Assembly: GCA_964530825.1 (NCBI GenBank)
Contig: CAZHCA010000005.1
Coordinates: forward strand, 146,015-210,014
Direction of reading: 5' to 3'
Source: CAZHCA01 sp964530825
Lineage (GTDB): Bacteria; Bacteroidota; Bacteroidia; Chitinophagales; Saprospiraceae
Length of the DNA stretch: 64,000 bases
Made by a program: the position numbers and the translations under genes. This document shows, piece by piece, positions 55,301 to 64,000 of this stretch; the stretch's first letter is position 1, and every line of letters starts with the position of its first letter. The notes under the pieces are model-generated. The model was not told the DNA's origin. It made no database searches and saw only the letters and a list, made by a program, of their open reading frames with translations.

Positions 55301-57966
55301 AACGAGGTATCAGCAGAGCAATCCCTGCCTACCGTGCCTAGCAAGTAATAAGTATCCGGGGGAGCATCCGGAGCGACGACAAATGTGGGGCCGATGGCCA
55401 GTGTATCGCTAAAATCCGGCGTCAGGGACCAGATGAATTCAGTATTTGGCACATCGGTGTTGGCAACCAGCCGGAATGGCTCCTCAGCACAGCAATCTTG
55501 CCCTCCTTTGCTCGTGATACTGATGGTGGGTTGTTCGAAAACCTCAAAATTAAAAGACAGGGTATCCGGCTGTACGCATTCCAATGGGTTGGAAGCGATT
55601 AAAAAGAAAGTATTTTCCCCAAGAACGGGCTGAATTGGCAACAAAGCATTTTCGCCGGCCAAATTTTGAAAGTTGGCATCGCTATACCAGCGAAAAGTGG
55701 TGTTAGCCAATGCGGCGGTAGCAAGCAGGCTGGTATCCGACGCACCACAGAGTACCTCCGGGCCGGAAATTTGGGTATTCAGTTCCTGGTCGCCCACGGT
55801 AATAGAAAAACTCGTCGTATCGCGGCAATCTTCTCCAATTGCCCTTGCTATCGCGAAAAAGATATTATCACCAAAATTGGGCATCACTTCGATCTGTGGC
55901 CCCGTGCCGATCAAAGAATCCAGCGCCGGCGTGGCGTACCAAAATAATTCTACGCTATCAATGCTTGTGGTCGCTGTCAGTTCGACCAGCTTGGGTGCGC
56001 ACAAAGCATCTGTTTCTCCCTCGACAACTAGTTCGACGGGAGCTTCGACCGTAACCATAACCGAATCTTGGAAAACACAGACACCACCCTGCGTAATTTG
56101 AACCGGATATGCTGTTGTCAATAAAGGAGAAAAGCGCACAATGCCAGGTGTGCTTAAATCCAGACCGGGGCGATCCTCCCAGGTATATCCGCACTCATCA
56201 TCAAGGAATATAGCGATTGACTCTCCTGGACACAAATTGAAATTTTTCAGGGGTAAACATTCCTCTGCAGGTAAAACCACCGGCTGACTTATTCGGCTAC
56301 TGCAAGGTGCGGAAGTAATAATCTCAAGCTCAACCACCAAGGTATCCTGGTAGAGTACCCGCAAGTCAGCCGACGGTCCACTAGCCCGTTCTTCTCCGTT
56401 TACCAGCCATCGCCAGGCGGTGATCTCGAAACTGGTTTCGTTAATACTACGGTCGGTGAGGGATAATACTACGGTGTCGCCAGGACACCCACTGACTTCT
56501 GCCTGAAAATCAGCCTGCAGGATACCCGGCAGCTGACAAACTTCCTGACGTAGCCGGCTTTCACAACCATTTAGAAAGCCTATTAAGGTAATGGAATCAC
56601 AGCCGGCAAATGGTGTTGGCATATAAAGGCTGCCTTCTCCATTTTCGGTAACCGGAAGGGGCTGTCCATCAAAAAAGATAAAAAAGGAGTCAAGCCCGGT
56701 ATTCGGGTTTTCGATAGTCCCACCTATTCCGTCGCAGTTTGGTGTGAAAACGATGGGCTGTAGTTCGGGGCCCGCTCTTACGCTTATTTGTACCGTTTTT
56801 TCCGTCACCGTACAGCTGTCGGCAGACTGAATGCGTAGTGTGAGGGTAGTATCGCTAATTCCCGTAAAGGAAGGATTAATTGAAGCAGGGTCGCTCACCA
56901 AACTTTCCGGTATCCAGGTAAAGGTATCGCCGGTCGCCAGCGTATCCCCTTGGGGATTTAAGAAGAGGGTATCACCCAGACAAGTTTCCAGGCTTTCGGT
57001 AAGCTCGACTAATTTACCCGTACAAGGCACCACAGTTACCTCAAAATCGCGCAGGGTTTCGGAAATAAGCTGCCCTGTTTCACTGTCGTACTCTTCAATG
57101 CAGATCCCAATGAGAAAAGTACCTAAGCGCTCGGGAAAGCCGATTAATGCCCCGGTATTGGGATCGATTGCTAATTTGCGGTCGGGAAATACTACGTTAC
57201 CCAGAACGTTAGAGAGGTTGTAGCCGAAAGGCCCTCCCGACCAATTAACGGGCACAAACGGTGTGAAATCATTAGGGTAAGGCCTCGGAAAATCAGCATC
57301 GGCTCCCTGGATCGGCGTACAGAGCCGATAGACCAGAGAGTCAGGAGTTTGGTCTACCTGATCAGGATCGGTGTCTTTGTGTAAAGCGAACGCATTGTCC
57401 TCAGCGGCTAAGTCAAAAACAAACTCCTGTTCTACACAGACGGTCACCGGAGGATAGTCTCCAATCACCGGGCTCGAATTACAGGTTTTCATCGCCTCCT
57501 CACTCAACCAAACTTTGTAGGTGGCCCCCACTTCCAAAGGAGTTTGGATATTCTGGATCAATCTATTGCGGCAGCAGCGCTGATAGGCCAGATCGTAGCC
57601 ACCACGGCGCATAGGTACAGTAAAAGTATCGCGGTAGGTCACCGTCTCGATACATATATCCGGGTCGTTATCTGAGGGACAGAAGTTTTCTGGCAGCGAG
57701 AGGGTATCGATGCGCTCGGGTACCGGCAAGTTAATGACCTTGATAAGTTTACCGTCTGTTTTCCCAAATACACCAATAAAGGCGGGGTCGTCAAAGACTG
57801 CTTTGGGGTCGCCGTTGACGCAGTCGCGGTAGATAGTAAGCACTACCTCGTAGCAATTATCACCAAGGCAACGGTAACCGATATCGCCACCGACGATATG
57901 CGTAGCACTGGCCCACATGGGCAGCAACAAAAGAAAGATTCCAAGCCGCCAGAATTTCGTGTTCAT
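52385..57966 (-). CDS. Giant Ig-like repeat adhesin with gliding-motility (T9SS type-B) C-terminal domain (contains assembly gap)
   Basis: The surface protein has a signal peptide (M-N-T-K-F-W start, cleaved after SA near residue 20), an N-terminal domain of about 300 residues (HIVGGDIGYRCLGDNCYEV, then YQRCCRNRLIQN) shared by gliding-associated proteins, several PKD/Ig-like modules, and nine or ten copies of a 91-residue unit. It ends in the type-B domain (FVPNAFTPNGDNINDVLYV, then ILNRWGNVVYD). The 91-residue unit carries a vicinal Cys-Cys (for example IDCCDADSI) and a later YYWF aromatic block. A 100-N gap at 54637-54736 shifts the visible frame. Joining the exact 55-base overlap on each side restores it. 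It is the last gene of a three-gene operon. Confidence 0.87.
52740..55515 (-). repeat. Tandem repeats, 273-bp (91-residue) unit with Cys-Cys pair
   Basis: About nine units can be read by their CC pair (IDCC, IGCC or LACC) followed by an acidic stretch, then C-V-E-Y-Y/F-W-F. A tenth, at the C-terminal end, lacks the pair. Two copies are identical over 251 bases (54737-54987 and 55010-55260), 273 apart, while the rest differ. Confidence 0.85.
54637..54736. other. Assembly gap (100 N) in tandem repeats
   Basis: Exactly 100 N. The 55 bases before it (54582-54636) are identical to the 55 bases after it (54737-54791), ending exactly at the gap edge on each side. Confidence 0.95.
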
Positions 57967-58006
57967 GAGTATATGATTGTTCATGGTCGATTTTTTCGAT
58001 TATAAT

Positions 58007-60547
58007 CTACTGCGAGGAGGTGGTGGTGGTGATTTCTTCCTGATCAACCGGGATCAATTCGATTTCTACCACCCGTTGAGCACTAGCGGCCACACTGTAT
58101 ACCCCATTACGCTTATCTTCCGGCACACCTTCGGGGACGTCCTTTTCACCACGTTGTATTTCATCAATAGTTATCTGTCCGAGTTCGATATAGTCCTGAA
58201 TCTGGCCTTTGGCCATCAAATCGATATTTTTACGAATGGAAAGGATACGCCAACCACTAAGTATTTCATTGTAATCGGGATTGCCAATCGGACTGGTGCG
58301 TCCAATTAGCCTAAGCTTAAAGAAGCGGCCGGCCTCCAGCTGGCATTTCAATTCCTCCGAAAAGATGGATTCAAAAGTTTTAAACCCTTCGATCACACTA
58401 GTTTCGAAGAATGTATCCAGCTCTTCCTTAATGCGATCCTTGTCTGCATTAGGATTCTGAGAAAGTTGGTCGACAAACTTCCCGCGATTACTGACGTAGT
58501 CATTGTACGCGTCTACATAGGTAGGCACTTCTCCGTCAGGATATGGTACTGGTCGCGGACGGTTGTTGTCAAAGAATAAATTGGCCGTTAACTTCTCCGG
58601 AAAAGGAGGAGGACAGGAGTGAGTTAGCTCTATAGTAAACACATTGTCGTCCTCTTCGAAGATCATTTCCCTTGTGACGCGCAGCACATCACCAAAATCG
58701 ACACGTCCAAAACAATTTCGCTGGGAGGTAACACCGTATCCCTCTCCTAATTCAATTTCCACCAGGTGTTGATTCTTTTCCGGCAGCGAGTCGCTGTAGA
58801 CCATACTGCTCTGATCGACATTGTTGATACTTACCCGGGTACCATTTAGAGGATCTCGCGGGAAGGGATTGTCTGGATCTGTAATGTGGCAATCGGGACC
58901 CGTTTTTCGAAACGTCAGTACCTGTAATTTGACTGGCATGGGCTCAAGCGGTACTGCGATCATGAGACAGGTATCGCCCTGAATATTGAGTGGTGGTAGT
59001 GCGACCGGTTTTTGGGCAGGGAAATAAAATTTTCGCCGACCTTCTACGAGGTAGTTGGCGTCGCGGTCCACCATAAAGGCAAAGGTCCTTGGGGCGGTAG
59101 CAGAGCGCTCTTCCACCAAAACCGTATCAGTTCCATTTACCCGGTAGAGGCTTACTTCCGTATCTGGCAAGGGGGCACCGTCATCCGCATCGGTCACCTG
59201 CACCTGCAATTCCACACCCGGGTCCTTTTGGACCTTATAGATGTCATAACAACAAGCTTCAGAGGTCGAGTCTAAATAAAAAGAGCCTACCCGATTGGAG
59301 GTTACCAGGGCCTCGCTAGGATTGCGAAGCGGGGTGAAATAGTGATCATCGTAACTCGAATTCACCGGTTTCCCCATATTTTCGGGGTCTCTCCATCCCG
59401 ATTGATCGCCTACCAATTGAAAGATATCGTATCCGCCAAAGCCCTCGGTATAATAATCTGAACTATAGTATAAGTACTTCAGGAAACAGTTCTGGTAAAA
59501 AGTAGGCGTAGCCTCATTACCCGGCGTATTGATCCGTTCCAAAGGCTGAATTTCACCGAATGTTCCATTTTCCAGGAGCGGCGCAAAGAAGATATCGGTA
59601 CCGCCAACCGACTGGTAGTCGGAGGTAAAGTACAGCACTTCCGATTCCGTTTCCGGGTTGATTCCAACCGTAGGTTGAGCAAAGGAAAAACCTGATTGAT
59701 TAAGGCTGACCGGCCGTGCATTACCCCACACTCCTTCATCATTACGCTCTGCCCGGTATATTTGGCAGTCGAAAGTAACGGTGTCACCCTGAAAGCCACA
59801 CACGGAAAAAAAGAGGGTTTGTTCGTCAGCAGTCGTAGTAAAATGCGCCGTATGTTTACCGTCGCGATTGAGTCCCTCTAAAAAGATCGGCTGCAGACTA
59901 TCGTTAACTTCAAAGAGTTGATTATAGTAGCGGCTCGGTTTATAGGGGTCTCTTTCCGCTTTGAATTGATAAGAGTTGGCCACGACGCTTCCCGGTTGTA
60001 GGCTCACCCCAAAATCGGCGTAAGGAGAATTCAGGGGCTGTACATTCTCGATGGACTGAATAGCAGACCGGAATAGTTGAGTGCTGTCCTGGCTCCGTAC
60101 CCATTCGCAGGATTCTCGAAGCCGGGCACAGTCCGCTCTTAGGGAGAGTGCATTAGCAGCTTTTGACCTTTCCAATAGTCGGTCTGCACGATCGTAAAGG
60201 ATCATGGCCGCTTCGTAATTGCCGCGATAATGTTCAATGCGGGCAAGGCGGTAGGTTATCCGTCCCGGATTTTCCTCAGGTGCCAGCTTCAAGTAGCTTT
60301 GATAGGCTTCGTAGGCTTTATCGTAAGAGCGCAACTCATAGGCTGCATCGGCATAGCCTAACCAGGTAGCAGCGCGGGTGGAATCAAACTCGAGAGCAGC
60401 CTGATAATAGTAAAATGCGGAGTAATGATCTTGTAAGTCGGCGGCTTGGTCCGCTGCTTTCAGCCAAGATTTCATAGTCTGGGCGGAAGCGACATACAAA
60501 GACAAAGAGCAGCACAACACGATTAAGACAAATAACCTTCGGTACAT
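58007..60547 (-). CDS. TPR/PD40/OmpA-like protein of a T9SS adhesin cassette (PorE-like)
   Basis: The 846-residue protein has a signal peptide (ending VASAQ, about residue 23), TPR repeats at about residues 25-145 (YYYQAALEFDSTRAATWLGYA), a PD40 beta-propeller region (YFTSDYQSVGGTDIFFAPL, then GGYDIFQLVG), a carboxypeptidase-regulatory-like stretch (DADDGAPLPDTEVSLYR), and an OmpA-like peptidoglycan-binding end (LFFDNNRPRP and NPDYNEILSGWRILSIRKN). This order is the same as that of PorE and related T9SS proteins that sit beside PorP/SprF genes. The OmpA motif is weak. It is the middle gene of the operon, 34 bases after the PorP/SprF gene and 40 before the adhesin. Confidence 0.87.
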   Translation of the reverse strand: MYRRLFVLIVLCCSLSLYVASAQTMKSWLKAADQAADLQDHYSAFYYYQAALEFDSTRAATWLGYADAAYELRSYDKAYEAYQSYLKLAPEENPGRITYRLARIEHYRGNYEAAMILYDRADRLLERSKAANALSLRADCARLRESCEWVRSQDSTQLFRSAIQSIENVQPLNSPYADFGVSLQPGSVVANSYQFKAERDPYKPSRYYNQLFEVNDSLQPIFLEGLNRDGKHTAHFTTTADEQTLFFSVCGFQGDTVTFDCQIYRAERNDEGVWGNARPVSLNQSGFSFAQPTVGINPETESEVLYFTSDYQSVGGTDIFFAPLLENGTFGEIQPLERINTPGNEATPTFYQNCFLKYLYYSSDYYTEGFGGYDIFQLVGDQSGWRDPENMGKPVNSSYDDHYFTPLRNPSEALVTSNRVGSFYLDSTSEACCYDIYKVQKDPGVELQVQVTDADDGAPLPDTEVSLYRVNGTDTVLVEERSATAPRTFAFMVDRDANYLVEGRRKFYFPAQKPVALPPLNIQGDTCLMIAVPLEPMPVKLQVLTFRKTGPDCHITDPDNPFPRDPLNGTRVSINNVDQSSMVYSDSLPEKNQHLVEIELGEGYGVTSQRNCFGRVDFGDVLRVTREMIFEEDDNVFTIELTHSCPPPFPEKLTANLFFDNNRPRPVPYPDGEVPTYVDAYNDYVSNRGKFVDQLSQNPNADKDRIKEELDTFFETSVIEGFKTFESIFSEELKCQLEAGRFFKLRLIGRTSPIGNPDYNEILSGWRILSIRKNIDLMAKGQIQDYIELGQITIDEIQRGEKDVPEGVPEDKRNGVYSVAASAQRVVEIELIPVDQEEITTTTSSQ

Positions 60548-60581
60548 AGCGGTAAAGTTTTTAACCGACCTGGAAACTTCA

Positions 60582-61727
60582 TCAAATCAGGATACAGGAT
60601 TGGAAAAATTTGGGGGGAGAGAACAAATTATATCGGAGAAAAATCTCCGGAGCAGCACGACCGCGCGTGGCATCATTAAATTCGGAGGTATTGAAATCGT
60701 AGCTGAAGCCGGCTTGCCAGCCATTGTAGTTCACCTCGACCGCCGGAGAAACCGCGTCAAAGGCATCGAAATCGAAACGTCCGACCGCCATCACCTGGAT
60801 AGAAAGTTGCTGGCCAGGCTTTGTACTGAGGTGATAGCGCAACCCTGCATTCGGCAATAACTGCTGATAGGCATCCTGCCAGTGGTAGATTGCCCCTGCC
60901 ATGAGGTCCAGCCGGTCATTAAGCTGAATGGCGGTCTGAATGTAAGGCGTCAAACGAATAGGCAGGGCAGCAGTCGCATCACGAGTGGAAAATTCGAAAC
61001 GCTGGTCGGGGCGGTTGATATGAAAAACACCCACTCCTGCATCAAGCCTCGTACGTTGGTCGAGGTGGTTTACCAGATTATCACCCGGTTGGGGTGGAGC
61101 CAGGGACTTTTTCTGGTACCGGAAATTGAGTCCGGCCGAAAAGTCAGAATACCAGCGCGTATCGTTGAAACCCGATTCTCCGGACGGGAGGGAGGGATCT
61201 ATACCTTCTCCCGGTACGTAATTGTTATCAAAGAGTAAATCATCCATGTCGAAGGACCTTTGTGCAGCAGCGTACTGAGCCCCCAGTGTCAGTGCGATTT
61301 TATTGCCCAATGCTCTGGTGTAAGAGCCGCTAAGCCCCAAATTAATTTGTGTGAGCTGGGAAATTCCTGCCTGATCGTGGAACATGTATAACCCTAAAGC
61401 GAAATAGCCCATGGGCTGATTTTCCATGCGAATTTTCGTTTCTCCACTAATGGCATAGGTCTGGAAATCGACATCTGCCGTATTCCATTGATTACGGTAC
61501 TGGAAACCAAGCCTTGCATCACCTGCAAAAACGCCCGTCAGCCCTGGGTTGACCAATAAGGGATTATTATAGGACTGTGTAAAATGGACATCCTGGGCAT
61601 CCAGGTTTGCGAAGAAGCATGAAAACAATAACAACCATACCATTGGGCGCCGAAAAAAGCGCCGGCTTATTAATCCCGAAAGGCAGCCCCTCTCGAAATA
61701 ATTATACTTTCCTTGCTTTGTTTCCAT
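60582..61727 (-). CDS. T9SS membrane protein, PorP/SprF family
   Basis: The outer-membrane barrel protein has about 381 residues. After a signal peptide with a basic start (RRFFRRP then a hydrophobic stretch to L-D-A-Q), the mature part begins DVHFTQSYNNPLLVNPGLTG, the hallmark of PorP/SprF proteins, and continues GDARLGFQYRNQW. SprF-type members are needed for secretion and surface attachment of a specific large adhesin encoded nearby, which fits the giant repeat gene two places downstream. I start at ATG 61727: an exact -7 box lies at 61766-61773, covering the only earlier start. Confidence 0.93.
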   Translation of the reverse strand: METKQGKYNYFERGCLSGLISRRFFRRPMVWLLLFSCFFANLDAQDVHFTQSYNNPLLVNPGLTGVFAGDARLGFQYRNQWNTADVDFQTYAISGETKIRMENQPMGYFALGLYMFHDQAGISQLTQINLGLSGSYTRALGNKIALTLGAQYAAAQRSFDMDDLLFDNNYVPGEGIDPSLPSGESGFNDTRWYSDFSAGLNFRYQKKSLAPPQPGDNLVNHLDQRTRLDAGVGVFHINRPDQRFEFSTRDATAALPIRLTPYIQTAIQLNDRLDLMAGAIYHWQDAYQQLLPNAGLRYHLSTKPGQQLSIQVMAVGRFDFDAFDAVSPAVEVNYNGWQAGFSYDFNTSEFNDATRGRAAPEIFLRYNLFSPPKFFQSCILI

Positions 61728-61765
61728 TGGTATAGCTTTTTCTAAAATCCTGATAATCATCAAAA

Positions 61766-61773
61766 CAAACATA
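61766..61773 (-). promoter_or_regulatory. -7 promoter box of the adhesin operon
   Basis: On the minus strand TATGTTTG is an exact TAnnTTTG match, 38 bases before the chosen start. No clear TTTG is found 18-20 bases further up. Confidence 0.55.
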
Positions 61774-62449
61774 CGAATAAGCCCCTAATACGAAGGGGCA
61801 ATTCCCCCCTGTCGATTAGATCATAAAAAAGGAGGACCTTACGCCTACTTGCGTCAAGGTCAATTGGTCGTCTGAACTACTATGGATGTATTGAGCCTCT
61901 TAGTAATGCGAAGAAAATACGGGTTGGGAAACACCAAATTTAGTGCAAAATAATACTTGCCCTCCGAGAAAGCAACCCTGTAACCCTAGTATTTACAAGT
62001 GTTGAGCTTTCCCGATTCTTTCTTAACCGGTTTTTAGGACAAAAACCATATTGATTGTGGAGAAGTGTCCATATCCATTATACGTGGCATGCACGAGCTT
62101 GGGTTCCTTCTTTCAAGCGTTTTTTTTAAAACAACAAAATCATCCACCCCCCCTCCTAACTACCACTTCTTGGCGGATCGATACCACTTCCTAAAGAGCA
62201 GCCATAAAAAGATATTTGAACCCTGGAACGCAATGAAAAAAATCATATATTGCACATGCGTTTGATAGATAACCCATACAGACAAATTGCGAAGTGGCCT
62301 TGACACCCACTTCGTAGATTCCATCCAAATTTTGTGAGTTCGTTTGACTTTTCACTTATACCAGCTTCACCGCTGTGTTAGTGTTATTGATTGCGTGACC
62401 AAAAGCTATGCCTCATAGTTTTTGTTTGATCATTTAAAGTGTAGGTAGC
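61774..62449. other. Divergent intergenic region
   Basis: These 676 bases separate the adhesin operon and the beta-helix gene. A hairpin GCGAAGTGG...CCACTTCGT lies at 62289-62315 (8 of 9 bases pair). I see no gene: the open frames are short, AT-rich and start without a ribosome site. Both promoters should be here. Confidence 0.5.
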
Positions 62450-63451
62450 GTGAAAAGAACGATTTTACTCACAGTATTCAGCTGTTTTTTATTACAGCTT
62501 TCTGCCCAGAGGGTTTGGTACGTAAAGGCTGGACTTCAAGGTGATGGTTCATCGTGGCAGCATGCCACCGGTGATCTTCAGTTTGTTTTACGGTCAGCCA
62601 AATACGGCGACCAGATCTGGATCGGAGCAGGGACTTATACTCCCACTTCCAGCAATGATCGTACGGCTAGTTTCACCATTCCTGATGGTGTTCAGCTATA
62701 TGGCGGTTTTGCGGGTTTTGAAACCACCCTTCAACAGCGTGATTTCAGCCGAAACGCGACGACTTTGAGTGGCAACATCGGTAGCCCGGCTGCCAATGAC
62801 AATGCCTACACCGTCGTTCGCACCAACCAGGTTTCTGATAAAACCGTCTTAGACGGCTTTATCATTGCTGACGGATACGCAGATGGCAATACCGATCGCG
62901 ATCAAGCACACGGCAATGGTGCAGGATGGTTCAATGACGGTTCCAACGGGGCTTCCAACCCGGTCATCCGGAATTGCATTTTCCGCAACAACTTCGCCTA
63001 CGATGGGGCCGGCATGTTTAACAACGCGAAGAATGGCTTTTGCCAGCCCACCATTGAAAACTGCCTTTTCGAAGCAAACCAAGCCGATTCGAAGGGTGGG
63101 GCAATTTTCAACGATGGCACCTCCGGCAAATGTGAGCCTAGAATAACTTTTTCGACCTTTCAAGATAATAAAGCCACTTATGGCGCGGGAATCCTCAATC
63201 AGGGTTTTAATGGCTTCTCCAGCCCGTTGGTCCTGAATTGTGTATTTACCAAGAATATTGCCTACGTTGGCGGAAGCGCTGTATACAACGACCGCCGTCA
63301 TGGTGGTGACTGCCGCCCTGTAATGCAATCCTGCGTATTCGAAGAAAATTATAGTACGGTAGGTAAAGATGTAGGATCTAACGGAAATTTAGCGCCGACC
63401 TCTTCCTCCGCACAAAATCATGGAACAGCGAAGTTCCGCTCCGGCTACTAA
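62450..63451 (+). CDS. Secreted parallel beta-helix protein
   Basis: The 333-residue protein has a signal peptide (residues 1-20, ending LQLSAQ) and a right-handed parallel beta-helix. After GDGSSWQHATGDLQFVL and QIWIGAGTYTP, which open many chlamydial Pmp/pectate-lyase-like secreted proteins, four or five rungs of about 30 residues follow (G-A-G-x-F-N, then P-x-I-x-N-C-x-F-x-x-N). Each rung has a Cys at the same place. The C-terminus (F-R-S-G-Y) shows no T9SS domain. The start is GTG 62450, after GTAGGTAG. Substrate or binding partner is unknown. Confidence 0.82.
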   Translation: MKRTILLTVFSCFLLQLSAQRVWYVKAGLQGDGSSWQHATGDLQFVLRSAKYGDQIWIGAGTYTPTSSNDRTASFTIPDGVQLYGGFAGFETTLQQRDFSRNATTLSGNIGSPAANDNAYTVVRTNQVSDKTVLDGFIIADGYADGNTDRDQAHGNGAGWFNDGSNGASNPVIRNCIFRNNFAYDGAGMFNNAKNGFCQPTIENCLFEANQADSKGGAIFNDGTSGKCEPRITFSTFQDNKATYGAGILNQGFNGFSSPLVLNCVFTKNIAYVGGSAVYNDRRHGGDCRPVMQSCVFEENYSTVGKDVGSNGNLAPTSSSAQNHGTAKFRSGY

Positions 63452-63494
63452 CAGATTCTAATCCTACACTTTCAGAACACCATTACACGTTTTT

Positions 63495-63538
63495 CAACAA
63501 CCAGGGTCGATTCACTCCACATGAGAATCGGCCCTGTT
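63495..63538. terminator. Candidate terminator hairpin after the beta-helix gene
   Basis: CAACAACCAGGGTCGATTC and GAATCGGCCCTGTTG form a long imperfect stem around ACTCCACATGA. There is no T tract on either strand, so its activity is uncertain. Confidence 0.45.
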
Positions 63539-63567
63539 GCGTTGATCGGCTATGCATTTATTATCCA

Positions 63568-63927
63568 CTAATACGCTCTGGTACTAGCTTCCTGCAGGGC
63601 GTCGCGGTATTGTAACAGGTCAAATTCAAAGGTTGGTATTGCATCGTACGACCATGAAGGTCGCTTTAGCTGTCGCATACCTCGCCAGACCATTTTTTCC
63701 CCGTCGGCGTACATCTCGACCAAAAAAGTCCAGTCGCCTGGCACACCACTGTACCGGTACTCTAATATGCTCACCTGATTTGGGCCATACTGATAGGCAC
63801 GGTGCGCGTCACCCCAAAAATGGCGGCTTGGGGGCAATACCATCAATGGCGGAAGTCCTTCATAAGCACCTGCCAGCCCATTTTGACCTTCTGCGGCCGC
63901 ATAGGGAGCTTCTACCTGCTGGAGCAA
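63568..63927 (-). CDS. Unrecognised protein or gene remnant without a normal start
   Basis: The open frame of about 119 residues reads like coding sequence (P-Y-A-A-A-E-G-Q-N-G-L-A-G, then HFWGDAHRAYQYGPNQVS and GDWTFLVEMYADGEKMVW) and has no low-complexity look. There is no ATG near its start: the only candidate is TTG 63927, and a stop in the same frame lies at 63955-63957. It may be a small gene with a TTG start, the 3' end of a gene broken by a frameshift, or a decayed copy. I cannot name a family. Confidence 0.45.
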   Translation of the reverse strand: MLQQVEAPYAAAEGQNGLAGAYEGLPPLMVLPPSRHFWGDAHRAYQYGPNQVSILEYRYSGVPGDWTFLVEMYADGEKMVWRGMRQLKRPSWSYDAIPTFEFDLLQYRDALQEASTRAY

Positions 63928-64000
63928 GTCAATGAGGTTTACCCCAGGGCTTCCTCAAAAAGTAAAAAATCTACACGTTATCAACAAGTTATGTTGGTAA

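Noticed and set aside
62065..62265. Short open frame in the 61.8-62.4 kb spacer as a gene
   Set aside because: It is AT-rich, has homopolymer runs, no ribosome binding site and no protein-like composition.

Overview
The window is a stretch of chromosome from a Bacteroidota bacterium, most likely a member of the Saprospiria (Lewinella-like); that placement is inference. The evidence is type IX secretion (T9SS) sorting domains of both types, a PorP/SprF-family protein beside a gliding-motility C-terminal-domain protein, Bacteroidota promoter boxes (TTTG, about 18-20 bases, TAnnTTTG), abundant lipoproteins and SusC-free outer-membrane barrels, and a Bacteroidota-type ParC. No rRNA, tRNA, CRISPR array, insertion sequence or prophage was found. 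Two runs of exactly 100 N (39074-39173 and 54637-54736) are scaffold gaps. Both fall inside near-identical tandem repeats of secreted proteins, so the two longest genes are incompletely assembled rather than broken.

Layout. 1-4.6 kb: the C-terminal part of a short-chain-acyl-CoA-type regulator (ScfR/RamB-like), a convergent M16 peptidase, and methylmalonyl-CoA mutase. 4.6-10 kb: a CPA1 antiporter, release factor 3, a membrane glycosyltransferase and a small membrane protein. 10-15.3 kb: a TlpA-like thioredoxin protein, dipeptidyl-peptidase IV, SmpB and an alpha/beta hydrolase. 15.3-23.3 kb: an ECF sigma factor overlapping a membrane-anchored barrel protein, then ParC and a large M1 peptidase. 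23.4-29.9 kb: a TetR regulator followed by a complete RND efflux operon (adaptor, pump, TolC), with palindromic operators before both units. 30.3-37.7 kb: surface-sugar and housekeeping genes (GalE, CysQ, O-antigen ligase, glycosyltransferase, thioredoxin lipoprotein, methylmalonyl-CoA epimerase, TSUP permease, O-methyltransferase, FemAB/GNAT-like protein).

37.8-42.3 kb: a T9SS type-A cargo made of at least eleven copies of an approximately 124-residue unit I cannot assign to a known family. 42.4-50.5 kb: a lipoprotein, an Omp85-like protein, HemW, a phage-antirepressor-like chromosomal protein, a SulP transporter and its TetR-type neighbour. 50.5-52.2 kb: two secreted or lipid-anchored unknowns. 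52.4-61.7 kb: a three-gene minus-strand operon typical of T9SS type-B surface adhesins: a PorP/SprF protein, a TPR-PD40-OmpA-like protein, and a giant Ig-like repeat protein with a gliding-motility C-terminal domain. 62.4-64 kb: a secreted beta-helix protein and an orphan fragment.

Genes that work together: mutase (2.4 kb), epimerase (34.9 kb) and probably the acyl-CoA regulator (0-1 kb) serve propionyl-CoA/methylmalonyl-CoA metabolism; TetR and the RND genes form a self-regulated efflux module; the 52-62 kb operon builds a secreted repeat adhesin and its outer-membrane partner. The strongest leads for new biology are the two repeat families (the 124-residue unit, and a 91-residue unit with an adjacent Cys-Cys pair) and the apparently domesticated antirepressor gene.
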